Position numbers and translations under genes: made by a program. Shown here piece after piece: positions 34,009 to 42,573 of a stretch of 63,078 nucleotides of DNA. Positions within the stretch are counted from its first letter, which is position 1. Each line of letters starts with the position of its first letter. Under the pieces are notes generated by a model, which was not told the origin of the DNA, searched no databases, and was given only the letters and a program-made list of their open reading frames with translations. Source of the stretch: Arthrobacter rhombi (GTDB taxonomy: Bacteria > Actinomycetota > Actinomycetes > Actinomycetales > Micrococcaceae); NCBI RefSeq assembly GCF_900163545.1, contig NZ_FUHW01000002.1, positions 1 to 63,078 on the forward strand. Reading direction: 5' to 3'.

Positions 34009-35502
34009 CTACTCCTCGACCGTTTCTGAGTCCCGGCCGTTGAGGAAGATGCTGATCACGATCAGGGAAACACTCAGGCAGGCGGCAACGAAGAATCCGC
34101 TCCGGAACCCCATGACCTGCGCCTCGAGGTCGGAGGCTCCGGCCAGGGCCGAGGACGCCGTTCGGGAAGCCAGAATGCCGACCAGCAGGGCGGTTCCCGC
34201 GGCGCCCCCCAGCTGTTGGAGGGTGCTCAGTACCGCTGAACCATGCGAGTGCAGGTGATGTGGCAAGGGGTTCAGCGCGGAGGTGAACGCCGGGGTGAAG
34301 ATGAAGGCGAAACTCAACGACATGCCCAGGTACAGCACCAGCAGCCACCAGATCGGGGTCTCCGATTCCAGCCGGGAGAAGGCGAACATCACGACCGAGA
34401 GCAAAGCGGTGCCGGGCAGCAGCAGCGGACGCGGCCCGACCTTGTCATAAAGTCGTCCCACCAGGGGCGCCAACAGACCCATGAGCAGCCCACCGGGCAG
34501 CAGCAGCAATCCGGTAGCCAAGGTGTCCAGATCCCGCACATTCTGCAGGTAGATCGGCAGCAGGATGATCACTCCGAAGAGCGAGACCATGGCCATCATC
34601 ATCAACACCAGCGCCAACGTGAAATTCCGGTACGTGAAGGGCCTCAGGTCCAGCAGTGCCGTATCGGTGCGTTGCAGGCGCAACTGCATCAGGGTGAACA
34701 CGGCCAACGCCACGAAGGCGACCGCCAACGCCACGATGGCCAGACCGTCTGGCCCCTGGCCCGCGCTGTCACTGCCACCACCGATTTTGCTCAACCCGTA
34801 GACGAGCCCGCCGAAGCCGGGGATCGCCAACAGCAGCGAGACAACGGAGAGCGGCTTCCTGCCGGCCTGGGCCACGGACGAGAGCCGTGGGGCGCCGATC
34901 ACCAAGGCAACGAGCGCAATGGGCAGCACGAGCAGGAACATGAAACGCCACGTCAAAAATTGCAGGATCAGCCCGGAGATCGTCGGCCCGATGGCCGGTG
35001 CCACGGAAATCACGATCGATACATTGCCCATCACGGTGCCTCGACGTGCCGCCGGTACCAAGTCCAGGACCGTGGTCATCAACAAGGGCAGCATGATCGC
35101 CGTTCCGCTGGCTTGAATGACTCGCGCCCCCAGCAGAACCGAGAAGGTGGGGGCGAAACCTGCCAGCAACGTCCCGGCGGAGAACAAGCCCATCGAGAGC
35201 ATGAACACGGTGCGCATGGAAAAGCGCTGGAGCAGATAACCGGTCATGGGAATCACGACGGCCATCGTGAGCAAGAAGGCCGTCGCCACCCATTGCACGG
35301 CATCGGCGCTGACGTCGAAGGCCACCATGAGCCGCGGCAGGGCGACGTTCATGATGGTCTCGTTCAAGATCACGACGAAGGTGGAAACCAGCAACACGGC
35401 GATGGTCTTCTTGGCCGCTGGGTCCAACCGGTAGTCCGACGGCAGGGAGGAGGCTGCCGCCGCGGGTTGTCCGGGCGCCACCGGGCTGTTGTCGGAAAGC
35501 AT
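34009..35502 (-). CDS. DHA2-family multidrug MFS transporter
   Basis: Proton-driven efflux pump, 497 residues with about 14 hydrophobic helices, the count typical of the QacA/EmrB (DHA2) group. Motif C-like and family segments include FVVILNETIMNVALPRLMVA, AVQWVATAFLLTMAVVIPMT and GARVIQASGTAIMLPLLMTT. The start is the ATG at 35502 with AGAGGAG upstream. The open frame continues about 220 bp further upstream and overlaps an inverted repeat, so that part is regarded as leader. Convergent with the OYE gene (7 bp apart). Substrate unknown. Confidence 0.9.
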   Translation of the reverse strand: MLSDNSPVAPGQPAAAASSLPSDYRLDPAAKKTIAVLLVSTFVVILNETIMNVALPRLMVAFDVSADAVQWVATAFLLTMAVVIPMTGYLLQRFSMRTVFMLSMGLFSAGTLLAGFAPTFSVLLGARVIQASGTAIMLPLLMTTVLDLVPAARRGTVMGNVSIVISVAPAIGPTISGLILQFLTWRFMFLLVLPIALVALVIGAPRLSSVAQAGRKPLSVVSLLLAIPGFGGLVYGLSKIGGGSDSAGQGPDGLAIVALAVAFVALAVFTLMQLRLQRTDTALLDLRPFTYRNFTLALVLMMMAMVSLFGVIILLPIYLQNVRDLDTLATGLLLLPGGLLMGLLAPLVGRLYDKVGPRPLLLPGTALLSVVMFAFSRLESETPIWWLLVLYLGMSLSFAFIFTPAFTSALNPLPHHLHSHGSAVLSTLQQLGGAAGTALLVGILASRTASSALAGASDLEAQVMGFRSGFFVAACLSVSLIVISIFLNGRDSETVEE

Positions 35503-35526
35503 AAGGCTCCTCTGGTTAATCGACCG

Positions 35527-35551
35527 CGGACCAAGCCGTGACCGTGGTCCG
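35527..35551. repeat. Inverted repeat in the leader of the DHA2 pump gene
   Basis: CGGACCA (35527-35533) and TGGTCCG (35545-35551) form a perfect 7-bp inverted repeat with an 11-nt centre, 25-49 nt before the efflux gene ATG. It may be an operator or an mRNA hairpin controlling the pump. Confidence 0.35.
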
Positions 35552-35727
35552 TCGACGTGCCGGGAGTTTCGGGCCCCGATGGCGATCGGGGCACTCAACC
35601 GGTGGTCAACCCACCGACTCCCCAGCTTATTCCCCACAGCGACTGCCGGAGCTTCTTTTGCATCAATCCGGGCCCCCACCGGAATGGGGGCGTGAAGTGT
35701 CGGTGCGGATGCGATAAACATGAGGGT

Positions 35728-36267
35728 ATGAACGTTCGTACCCCGGACCCCAATCCCGGCTGGCTCTCAGAAGAAGACCTCTATGAGGCCCGGCAACGAC
35801 TCCCCATGCTTTATGTCGAAGCGATTCCGGTCCGTTTGGACCCGTTGGGCTATGTCAACGAAGTCGGGCTGCTCTACACCGCCGACGCCGCCGGACATTT
35901 CAGCCGCACCTTCGTTTCGGGACGCGTCATGTATCGCGAGACGGTCCGCGCCGCCCTGGTCCGGCATATGGAGAAGGATCTGGGCCCGCTGGCGATGCCG
36001 CAATTGCCCTTGAGCCCGGTGCCCTTCACCGTGGCCGAGTACTTCCCCTCCCCCTCGGAGACCGGGCTGACCGATGAACGCCAGCATGCCGTGGCGCTGG
36101 CCTACGTCATTCCCGTCCGGGGCGAATGCAGCCCTCGCCAGGACGCCCTCGAACTGACCTGGCTGACCCCCAGCGAGGCCCTGAGCCCGTCCATCCGTGA
36201 CGAGTTCGCCGGTGGCCGCGCCAATATCCTTCGACAGGCACTGGCCCATGCGGGCTGGTGCGAGTAG
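35728..36267 (+). CDS. NUDIX-like hydrolase family protein (DUF4916-type)
   Basis: 179-residue protein from the ATG at 35728; a TAAACA hexamer lies 7 nt upstream and the GAGGG is too close for normal use, so it is probably leaderless. The fold pattern (LPMLYVEAIPVRLDPLGYVN, EVGLLYTAD, FVSGRVMYRETVRAALVRHM, EKDLGPL) is NUDIX-like, with the region after SGRV in the position of the Nudix box. The canonical GX5EX7REUXEE is not complete: RETVRAALVRHMEKDLG keeps the RE but not the REUXEE. Catalysis is therefore doubtful. Likely forms an operon with the next gene (3 bp gap). Confidence 0.65.
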   Translation: MNVRTPDPNPGWLSEEDLYEARQRLPMLYVEAIPVRLDPLGYVNEVGLLYTADAAGHFSRTFVSGRVMYRETVRAALVRHMEKDLGPLAMPQLPLSPVPFTVAEYFPSPSETGLTDERQHAVALAYVIPVRGECSPRQDALELTWLTPSEALSPSIRDEFAGGRANILRQALAHAGWCE

Positions 36268-36270
36268 GTA

Positions 36271-37188
36271 GTGACCTTGCAGCATGACTACATCCGGGCC
36301 GTCCGCGCAGAGAAAGTGACGACCGGAAACCGTTTCATCACCCGCAGCGGTGCCCCGAGTCGGCCGGTGACCGGGATGAGGACGGTTCCGGACAGCTTCG
36401 GAACCCCCGCCTATATCGAGGCCACGCTGGACAACGGGCAGAAGGTCACCATCGCCCACGGGTCAACCATCCGCGTCCATACCGTCGAACCCCCACGGGA
36501 GGCGACCCTGGATGAGCTGACGGTCATCCCGGTGGAGGACGGCTCGCCCGAGGCCATCCTGATCTCCATTGCCCGCGAATACCCGTGGGACCAGCGGGTG
36601 CTGGCACCCATTGCCAAACTCAGCCGCGGTTTCAACCCGAAGTCCGGCGCCCAGCTGGAAGACGTCCGCGATCTAGCCCATCTGCTCTTCGTCGAGCTCG
36701 ATGACCAGCCGAACGTCTGGCGGGCCCTGGGCGTGCTGACCGAGCTGCCCTTCGACGGGAACTTCGGCCGGTGGAAGTCCATCCAGTCGGCGCTGGCGAT
36801 TGCCGCCTACCTCTCGGCCAGCGACGGCGATGCCGAGGCCTCGCGCCGGTATTCGGAGTCGCTGCGGGTCACCGACCACATCGAAGAGGACCCGCTGAAG
36901 GATAAGCTCACCGCCGAGCTACGCCAGCGCCAACTCGACGAGCCCAACCTCTTCGACCGGGAGATCCACCGGGCCACCGCTGCCGGTGACGCCGTGGCCA
37001 TCCGTTCCTGGCGGATCGAACGGCTCGACGCGCTGCTGTATCTGCTGGCACACGGAGGTTCCCGGGTGCTGGCCCGTGACGAATTGCAGCGCATGATCGA
37101 TCATGAGTTGGAGACGCTGCGTTCCCTCGACGGGCCGGGGCAGCAAGAAGCCGAACAGGCAGCAGACGACGCCGGAGCGCACGAGTAA
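36271..37188 (+). CDS. Conserved protein of unknown function
   Basis: 305-residue soluble protein starting at GTG. The N-terminal 75 residues look like a beta-rich domain (TGNRFITRSGAPSRPVTGMR; ATLDNGQKVTIAHGSTIRVH). From about 90 on it is helical (WDQRVLAPIAKLSRGFNPKS; a tetratricopeptide-like stretch up to LRVTDHIEEDPLKDKLTAEL). The acidic C-terminus QEAEQAADDAGAHE is probably disordered. No family is recognised. It lies between a NUDIX-like gene (3 bp) and tgt (53 bp). Confidence 0.7.
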   Translation: MTLQHDYIRAVRAEKVTTGNRFITRSGAPSRPVTGMRTVPDSFGTPAYIEATLDNGQKVTIAHGSTIRVHTVEPPREATLDELTVIPVEDGSPEAILISIAREYPWDQRVLAPIAKLSRGFNPKSGAQLEDVRDLAHLLFVELDDQPNVWRALGVLTELPFDGNFGRWKSIQSALAIAAYLSASDGDAEASRRYSESLRVTDHIEEDPLKDKLTAELRQRQLDEPNLFDREIHRATAAGDAVAIRSWRIERLDALLYLLAHGGSRVLARDELQRMIDHELETLRSLDGPGQQEAEQAADDAGAHE

Positions 37189-37229
37189 CGCGGTTCAGCT
37201 GCCCGTCAGAATGGCCTCGGAGCATAAGG

Positions 37230-37235
37230 CAAAAT
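37230..37235 (+). promoter_or_regulatory. -10 element of tgt (leaderless geometry)
   Basis: CAAAAT, then 6 nt, then the GTG start of tgt. No ribosome binding site is found at a useful distance. Confidence 0.35.
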
Positions 37236-37241
37236 GGTGGG

Positions 37242-38585
37242 GTGCCTGAAACCGATTCCCCCCTCGACGTGACGACCACCGCCTCCGCCACCGGGGCGCC
37301 GCCGTCGGCCCCTTCAACCGTTGCGGAGCCGCATCCACGCCAAAGCGCGTTCGGCTTCGATGTCGGCACCCGGCTGAAGAACGCCGATGGGTCCCCCTCG
37401 CTGGGACGTACCGGCACCATCCGCACCCCGCATGGGGACATCCGCACCCCGGCCTTCATTGCGGTGGGGACCAAGGCCACCGTGAAGGCCGTCCTGCCCG
37501 AAGCCGTCTCCGACCTCGGCGCCCAGGCGGTGCTGGCCAACGCCTACCACCTGTACCTGCAACCCGGCGCGGAGATCCTCGACGCCGCCGGCGGTCTGGG
37601 GGCGTTCATGAACTGGCCCGGCCCCACGTTCACCGACTCGGGGGGCTTCCAGGTGATGAGCCTGGGCTCGGGGTTCAAAAAGGTCATTGACATGCAGGGT
37701 TCCACCGCGGCAGGCGGTGACGATCAGGTCGCTCCCGGCAAGGAACGCCTGGCCAACGTCGACGAGGACGGGGTCTGGTTCAAATCCCACCTCAATGGCG
37801 ACCGACACCGCTTCTCCCCCGAGATTTCCATGGGCGTGCAGCACCAGATCGGCGCGGACATCATGTTCGCCTTCGACGAGCTCACGACCTTGCATAATTC
37901 GCGTGGCTACCAGGTCGAATCCCTGGAACGGACCCGACGCTGGGCCGAACGCTGCATCATCGAACACTTCCGGCTCACCGACGAACGCGAGCCCAAGCCC
38001 TACCAAGCGCTCTTCGGGGTCATCCAGGGCGCCCAATACGAGGACCTGCGGCGCAAGGCCTGCCGCGACCTCGGGGACATGCCCTTCGATGGATTCGGGA
38101 TCGGCGGCGCCCTGGAGAAAGAGAACCTGGGGACCATCGTCGGCTGGTGCTCCGAGGAACTTCCCGAAGACAAGCCCCGGCATCTGTTGGGCATTTCGGA
38201 ACCCGATGACATCTTCACGGCCATCGAGAATGGTGCCGACACCTTCGACTGTGTCTCCCCCACCCGGGTGGCCCGCAACTCGGCGTTCTACACGGCCAAC
38301 GGCCGCTTCAACCTCTCGGGACGGCGGTACCGCGCCGATTTCACCCCCTTGCAGGACGGCTGCAGCTGCTACACCTGCACCCACTACACCCGCGCCTACA
38401 TCCACCACCTGTTCAAGGCCAAGGAACTGGTCAGCCACACGCTGATCTCCATCCACAACGAATACTTCGTGGTCTCGTTGGTGGATCGGGCCCGTGAAGC
38501 CATCGAAAACGGCACGTTCGCCGACCTGAAGGCATCGACATTGGCCGCCTACTACGCTGGCGCCCCCGACCCGCAGGGGCTCTAG
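37242..38585 (+). CDS. tgt: tRNA-guanine transglycosylase
   Basis: Exchanges wobble guanine-34 for a queuosine precursor in tRNAs with GUN anticodons. 447 residues, longer than most because of an N-terminal tail of about 35 residues (Thr/Ala/Pro-rich). Key motifs are NAYHLYLQPG, FTDSGGFQVMSLGSGFKK (nucleophile and base region), FGVIQGAQYEDLR, GFGIGGALEKE, and the zinc site CSCYTCTHYTRAYIHHLFKA. An extra block near 145-170 (STAAGGDDQVAPGKE) enlarges the active-site loop. The YhhQ transporter lies 2.4 kb away, which suggests salvage. The convergent ABC permease gene overlaps by 4 bp. Confidence 0.94.
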   Translation: MPETDSPLDVTTTASATGAPPSAPSTVAEPHPRQSAFGFDVGTRLKNADGSPSLGRTGTIRTPHGDIRTPAFIAVGTKATVKAVLPEAVSDLGAQAVLANAYHLYLQPGAEILDAAGGLGAFMNWPGPTFTDSGGFQVMSLGSGFKKVIDMQGSTAAGGDDQVAPGKERLANVDEDGVWFKSHLNGDRHRFSPEISMGVQHQIGADIMFAFDELTTLHNSRGYQVESLERTRRWAERCIIEHFRLTDEREPKPYQALFGVIQGAQYEDLRRKACRDLGDMPFDGFGIGGALEKENLGTIVGWCSEELPEDKPRHLLGISEPDDIFTAIENGADTFDCVSPTRVARNSAFYTANGRFNLSGRRYRADFTPLQDGCSCYTCTHYTRAYIHHLFKAKELVSHTLISIHNEYFVVSLVDRAREAIENGTFADLKASTLAAYYAGAPDPQGL

Positions 38586-40252
38586 GCGGATCGCCGGCGG
38601 TACGTTCCGGCGAACCATCCGCCCACCCCGAGGCCCGTAGCAAGCACCAGGAGCACGGCAGGTGCCGCGGCACCCAGCACTGCCAGCAGCAACGGGAGGA
38701 CGGCGATCAGCATCAGTTCCAGCCCGTGGACGGCATGGCCCATCAGTGGTCCGGCACCCCGGCCGAACATTTGGCGTTGCAGCACCGCATCCCACTCCAG
38801 TTCGGGCCGGTAGGCCAACCGCAAGGCTCCTCCGGCCACACCGATTCCGCCCAGGGCACCGATGCCGGCCAGCAGGATCCACTGGCCCGGCGCCCCCGGC
38901 CCGGCCAGCGCCCAGCCCAGGATGGTCCCGGCCAGTGCACCCCAGACGCTCGACACGATCGCGGGCAGCAGTCCGTGAGCCCGGCGTGTGGTGGCCGCGT
39001 CCAGAGGGAGCAGGGAGTCCAGGCCGGGCACCCGGGCCGCTTCGGCGGCCGCGGCTCCTGCGGCCTGGCCGGCCAGGGCTGCCGCCAGCAGGATGGCCAC
39101 ACCCAGCACGACCGCGGTGCCTCCACCGTGGGCGGTCACGGCCCCGGCGAGCAGGGCCAGGCTGATCAGCAGTCGTCCCGCCACCGAACCGCTGCGCAGC
39201 AGGACGAGGGCTTCGGCGCGCAGCAGTGCCCGGACCGGGGAGCCGGTGAAGCGCACGGGCATCACGCGGGGCCAGAGGTCACGGACGTGGCTCCGCCGGC
39301 GGGGCCCGCGGGCGAAGGAACCCACCAGTGAGCGGGCGTCGAGCAGGGCCAGCGAGTTCCCGGCCTGGCCGCTGATTCCCCCGGCCTCGAGGAGCTCGGA
39401 AGTGGGGATCCGGCCCAGCAGCGGGCGCACCACCATCCACCCCAGGATGGCGACCAGCAACAGGATCGCGGGGATGGCCCAGCTGCCCGTGGACGGCCAG
39501 GCCGACGGCAGGCCCGCCCAGACCCCGGGCGTCAGGAACCGTGCCGTTCCTGCGGTCCGGGTGATCGCATCCACGGCGTAGGCCAGGACGATCAGAACCC
39601 CCAGCATCCGTAGCCCCCGCCCGATGACCCGGCGCATATGCAGGACCTGCCCGGCCGCCACCAGGAGACCGACCACGACGAACTCGGCGCCCAGGGTGAG
39701 GCTGCCGGCGGCCAGTTCGTCCAGCGGCGGGCCGGAGTATCCGTTGCGTGAGGCGGTTCCTGCGGAGAGGCCCAGCGGCAACCACAGAACGGCGCCGGCG
39801 ATAAAGATCCAGCCCAAACGGTTCCGCAGTTGTCGGGCCAACAGTGGAACCCGGTCCACCGGGAGTGAGAACCACCAGAGGCCCTGCGCACGGTCCACGG
39901 CCACCGGCCCCATCCGACTCAGGATGGAGGCCACCGCCACAAGAGCCAGCAACAGCAACACAGATCCGGCGTCGGCCCCCGGGACAACGGCGAGACCCTC
40001 ACGCACCAGTGATTCGGCTGCCGCCTCCCGCAGACCTTGGGCCAGGAATTGGACCAGTCCCAGGGCGAAGGCCAGCAGGATGACCACCCCGAAGACGGTG
40101 ATGTAGATATCGCCCCAGCGGTCATATCTTTCGGCCCACCGATGTTCCCGGCGGAGCCGGTGGGTCGCCCCGACCGGGTCGAACCCCGAGGGTGGACCGT
40201 CAGGTACCCAGGTCGGCAGGGACGGCGCCGGCCCCGCTGGGTGGCTGCTCAT
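38582..40252 (-). CDS. ABC exporter membrane protein (DUF6297-like)
   Basis: Polytopic protein of 556 residues with about 12 hydrophobic helices in two halves, separated by a soluble stretch (AGGISGQAGNSLALLDARSL onward). Motifs such as LLARQLRNRLGWIFIAGAVL and LLPLDAATTRRAHGLLPAIV recall ABC-2-type permeases. The start is the ATG at 40252, which overlaps the stop of the ATPase gene (ATGA); the longer frame is dismissed. It forms a two-gene exporter with that ATPase. Cargo unknown. Confidence 0.78.
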   Translation of the reverse strand: MSSHPAGPAPSLPTWVPDGPPSGFDPVGATHRLRREHRWAERYDRWGDIYITVFGVVILLAFALGLVQFLAQGLREAAAESLVREGLAVVPGADAGSVLLLLALVAVASILSRMGPVAVDRAQGLWWFSLPVDRVPLLARQLRNRLGWIFIAGAVLWLPLGLSAGTASRNGYSGPPLDELAAGSLTLGAEFVVVGLLVAAGQVLHMRRVIGRGLRMLGVLIVLAYAVDAITRTAGTARFLTPGVWAGLPSAWPSTGSWAIPAILLLVAILGWMVVRPLLGRIPTSELLEAGGISGQAGNSLALLDARSLVGSFARGPRRRSHVRDLWPRVMPVRFTGSPVRALLRAEALVLLRSGSVAGRLLISLALLAGAVTAHGGGTAVVLGVAILLAAALAGQAAGAAAAEAARVPGLDSLLPLDAATTRRAHGLLPAIVSSVWGALAGTILGWALAGPGAPGQWILLAGIGALGGIGVAGGALRLAYRPELEWDAVLQRQMFGRGAGPLMGHAVHGLELMLIAVLPLLLAVLGAAAPAVLLVLATGLGVGGWFAGTYRRRSA

Positions 40253-40938
40253 GCTCCGCCGATGGCCGCGGCGCCTTCGGCTGCGCTGGCGAAACGCAGT
40301 CCGCCATCGACGATCAGACACTGATCCACCACCGTAGTGAGCAGGATGGCGTCGTGGGTGACCAGCAGGACGGCCCCGCCATCATCGATCCGGGCTCGCA
40401 GCCGGACGGCGAGTTTCGCACGCATCGGCGGGTCCAGCCGTTGTTCGGGCTCGTCCAGTACCAGCAGTTCGCTGGGGCGGATCATTCCGGCAGCCAGCAG
40501 CAGACGACGGCGTTGGCCCGAGGACAGTGCCCCGGGCAGGGCATTCCTCGCGGCACTGAGTTCGAAGAACTCCAGTTCGCGTTCCACCGCTTCCTGGCCG
40601 TCCGGGACATCGTGGCCCGAAGCGATGAGCTGCAGATGTTCCTCGACGGTAAGCGAATCGAAGAACGCGTCTTCGTCGAAAACTGCGGAAATCAGGCGCC
40701 GGTGGATATGGGAGGTGTCGTCGGTGAAGACACCCAGCACCGAGGTCTGGCCGGATAGCGGGGGCTGGCGGCCGATGAGGGTCCGCAGCAGGGTGGACTT
40801 CCCGGCGGCATTCAGGCCGACGATGCCCAAGGCATCTCCCCGGCAGAACACCAGGTCCAGGGGTCCGCAGACCTCGAATTCGTCATAGCCGGCGACCAGT
40901 TCCCGGGCGGTCAGCAACGGAGCCTCCTGCGTATTCAT
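40249..40938 (-). CDS. ABC transporter ATP-binding protein
   Basis: 229-residue nucleotide-binding subunit. Walker A GLNAAGKSTLLR (near 41-52), signature LSSGQRRRLLLA, Walker B ELLVLDEPEQRLD and switch His in LLVTHDAIL are all present. The Walker A has Asn-Ala in place of the usual Pro/Asn-Gly (GLNAAGKS), which is tolerated. Coupled to the membrane subunit. Next gene upstream on the strand is yhhQ, which is transcribed toward this gene's left but ends at 40963, after the ATPase start, so a longer co-transcript from yhhQ is possible (24 bp gap). Confidence 0.9.
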   Translation of the reverse strand: MNTQEAPLLTARELVAGYDEFEVCGPLDLVFCRGDALGIVGLNAAGKSTLLRTLIGRQPPLSGQTSVLGVFTDDTSHIHRRLISAVFDEDAFFDSLTVEEHLQLIASGHDVPDGQEAVERELEFFELSAARNALPGALSSGQRRRLLLAAGMIRPSELLVLDEPEQRLDPPMRAKLAVRLRARIDDGGAVLLVTHDAILLTTVVDQCLIVDGGLRFASAAEGAAAIGGA

Positions 40939-40962
40939 ACCGCCCAGCGTACCGGCGTCGGC

Positions 40963-41691
40963 TCAGCTCAGCATCTGCCCGTAGGTCGGCTCGTGACGTT
41001 TGAACCAGCGGATCACCAGCGTGGTGATCGGTACGAAGAGGAACTCCACGCCCGTCTTGTAGACGAAGCCGACCAACACGTAGTTGATGAACTGGCCGGC
41101 GTCGTCGATCCCGATCACCGAGGCGGCGATCGAGCAGAAGATCAAGGTGTCGGCGAACTCCCCCACCCCGGTGGAGCCCATGAGGCGTCCGACCAGCCCC
41201 TTCTCCCCGAAACGGTCCTTCATCTTCACCAGGACATAGGAGTTCAGTGTCTGGCCGACCAGGAACCCGCACAGCGAGGCCCCGACGATCCGCCAGACGG
41301 GGCCCAGCGTTTGTTCCAGCGCCTCTTGTCCGGGGTAGAAATCCGCGGAGGGAAGCATGATGATCACCCAGAAGCAGAACGTGGCAAAGGCTGCCAGCAG
41401 GAAGGTGATGACGATCGCCCGGCGGGCTGCCTTGAAGCCGTAGACCTCGCTCACGACGTCGCCGAGGATATAGGCCAGGGGGAAGAGGAAGAAGCCCCCG
41501 TCGGTGATGATCGGCCCGAAGCTCACCCCCTTGGTTGCCCCGATATTGGACAGGATCACCACGACCGCCATCAGGGCCAGCACAGCTGAGAAGTACGGGC
41601 TCCCGGCGGAGGCGAAAACGGCCTGGCGGGTACGTCCCCGCGTCGGTTGGGTGGGCAGGGTGTTGACGGGGTCGCCTGAGGTGGCGCGCAT
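40963..41691 (-). CDS. yhhQ: Queuosine precursor transporter (YhhQ/VUT family)
   Basis: Inner-membrane transporter of 242 residues with six helices. Family segments are LMAVVVILSNIGATKGVSFG, FPLAYILGDVVSEVYGFKAA, GQTLNSYVLVKMKDRFGEKG and GEFADTLIFCSIAASVIG. E. coli YhhQ imports 7-cyano-7-deazaguanine and related bases. The open frame continues far upstream on the same strand under tetR and pdxK, but the ATG at 41691, with AGGA upstream, fits the family start. Together with tgt it forms a salvage set. It is divergent from tetR, with a palindromic operator between them. Confidence 0.9.
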   Translation of the reverse strand: MRATSGDPVNTLPTQPTRGRTRQAVFASAGSPYFSAVLALMAVVVILSNIGATKGVSFGPIITDGGFFLFPLAYILGDVVSEVYGFKAARRAIVITFLLAAFATFCFWVIIMLPSADFYPGQEALEQTLGPVWRIVGASLCGFLVGQTLNSYVLVKMKDRFGEKGLVGRLMGSTGVGEFADTLIFCSIAASVIGIDDAGQFINYVLVGFVYKTGVEFLFVPITTLVIRWFKRHEPTYGQMLS

Positions 41692-41842
41692 GAGGTGGTT
41701 CCTATTCTGGAAGTGGTTCGCCAGGCAGGGTGCTCCGGGTTTCCCCGGGTCCGCCGCCCGCTGTATTAGCACTTGACGCCTCCCATTCTCCCATGTCTGC
41801 CCAGAAAGGCGTGTTTCTGCCGGATTCCCCGGCAACAGCATA

Positions 41843-41860
41843 TTTTGAACATGTTCAAAA
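41843..41860. promoter_or_regulatory. Perfect 18-bp palindrome, probable TetR operator
   Basis: TTTTGAACATGTTCAAAA equals its own reverse complement. It lies 42 bp before the tetR start and about 152 bp before the divergent yhhQ start; a TATGCT -10-like hexamer follows at 41866-41871. This is the expected site for autoregulation of the adjacent TetR protein. Confidence 0.7.
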
Positions 41861-41901
41861 CTTGCTATGCTGGGCTGCACCCCGGCGATGGCGAGGAAAT
41901 G

Positions 41902-42564
41902 ATGGAGCCGAAGACCACTAAATCGGCCCTCACCCGCGCACGGATCCAAGATGCCGCCCTCACCCTGTTCTCCCGAGAGGGGTTTCACCGCACCACGATG
42001 CGCGCCATCGCTGCGGAAGCCGGGGTCTCCCCGGGCAACGCCTACTACCACTTCGCCTCCAAGGAGGACCTGGTCCAGGAGCTGGCCCGCGGCCTGATCG
42101 ATGAACAGCTGCGGGCCGCACGACCACTGCTCCTGTCGGGCAATAACCTGCAAGACAACATCCGGATCGTCTTGGATGCCGCCGTGGATGTGGTGACCCC
42201 GTTCCACGATTTCGGTTCGGTGCTGATCCGTGCGGCCATGAACCCCGATACCGCAGCGACTGCGGACGTAACCCGGGCCAAGGAGTTCTCCCTCTGGCGT
42301 CAGGCGGTCGCCGCGTCGCTGCCCCGACCGCCCCTGGCGATCCGCGGCGATCTGCCGGAACTGCTCTGGCTGGTCCAACGCGGCCTCATCATCTTCTGGG
42401 CCTACGACTCCTCGCCCGACACCGCCCGCAGCCGTCGGCTGGCAGCAAACGCGGCGGCCTTGATGGCCCGCCTCGCCGTATTGTCCCGGCTGCCGGTGGT
42501 TCGGCATATCGTCGATGACGTCATCGGGGTCGTGCGCAACGTACAACGCGATGAAACAACCTAA
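41902..42564 (+). CDS. TetR-family transcriptional regulator
   Basis: 220-residue repressor. The HTH is near 10-55 (ARIQDAALTLFSREGFHRTT, MRAIAAEAGVSPGNAYYHFA, SKEDLVQELARG). The ligand domain is helical, with several Trp and Phe residues. The start is the ATG at 41902 with GAGG 5 nt upstream; the adjacent ATG at 41899 is closer to the site. An 18-bp palindrome precedes the gene. Its targets are probably itself, possibly yhhQ, and perhaps the pdxK-like gene 9 bp downstream. Confidence 0.9.
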   Translation: MEPKTTKSALTRARIQDAALTLFSREGFHRTTMRAIAAEAGVSPGNAYYHFASKEDLVQELARGLIDEQLRAARPLLLSGNNLQDNIRIVLDAAVDVVTPFHDFGSVLIRAAMNPDTAATADVTRAKEFSLWRQAVAASLPRPPLAIRGDLPELLWLVQRGLIIFWAYDSSPDTARSRRLAANAAALMARLAVLSRLPVVRHIVDDVIGVVRNVQRDETT

Positions 42565-42567
42565 AAT
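42562..42567 (+). promoter_or_regulatory. -10 element of pdxK-like gene (leaderless geometry)
   Basis: TAAAAT overlapping the tetR stop, then AGGAAG (6 nt) and the ATG at 42574. The AGGAAG touches the ATG and is too close to serve as a ribosome binding site. Confidence 0.45.
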
Positions 42568-42573
42568 AGGAAG

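Noticed and set aside
34243..35541. 432-residue plus-strand frame opposite the DHA2 transporter
   Set aside because: Rich in Gln, His and Arg with no domain features; it is the antisense shadow of a well-supported membrane protein.
41692..41840. preQ1 riboswitch upstream of yhhQ
   Set aside because: GC-rich stems are present but I could not find a preQ1-I, -II or -III core arrangement; a covariance-model search would be needed.
41843..41860. LexA box reading of the TTTTGAACATGTTCAAAA palindrome
   Set aside because: LexA boxes of this group have GAAC-N4-GTTC, whereas here the halves are 2 bp apart, and a TetR gene is adjacent.
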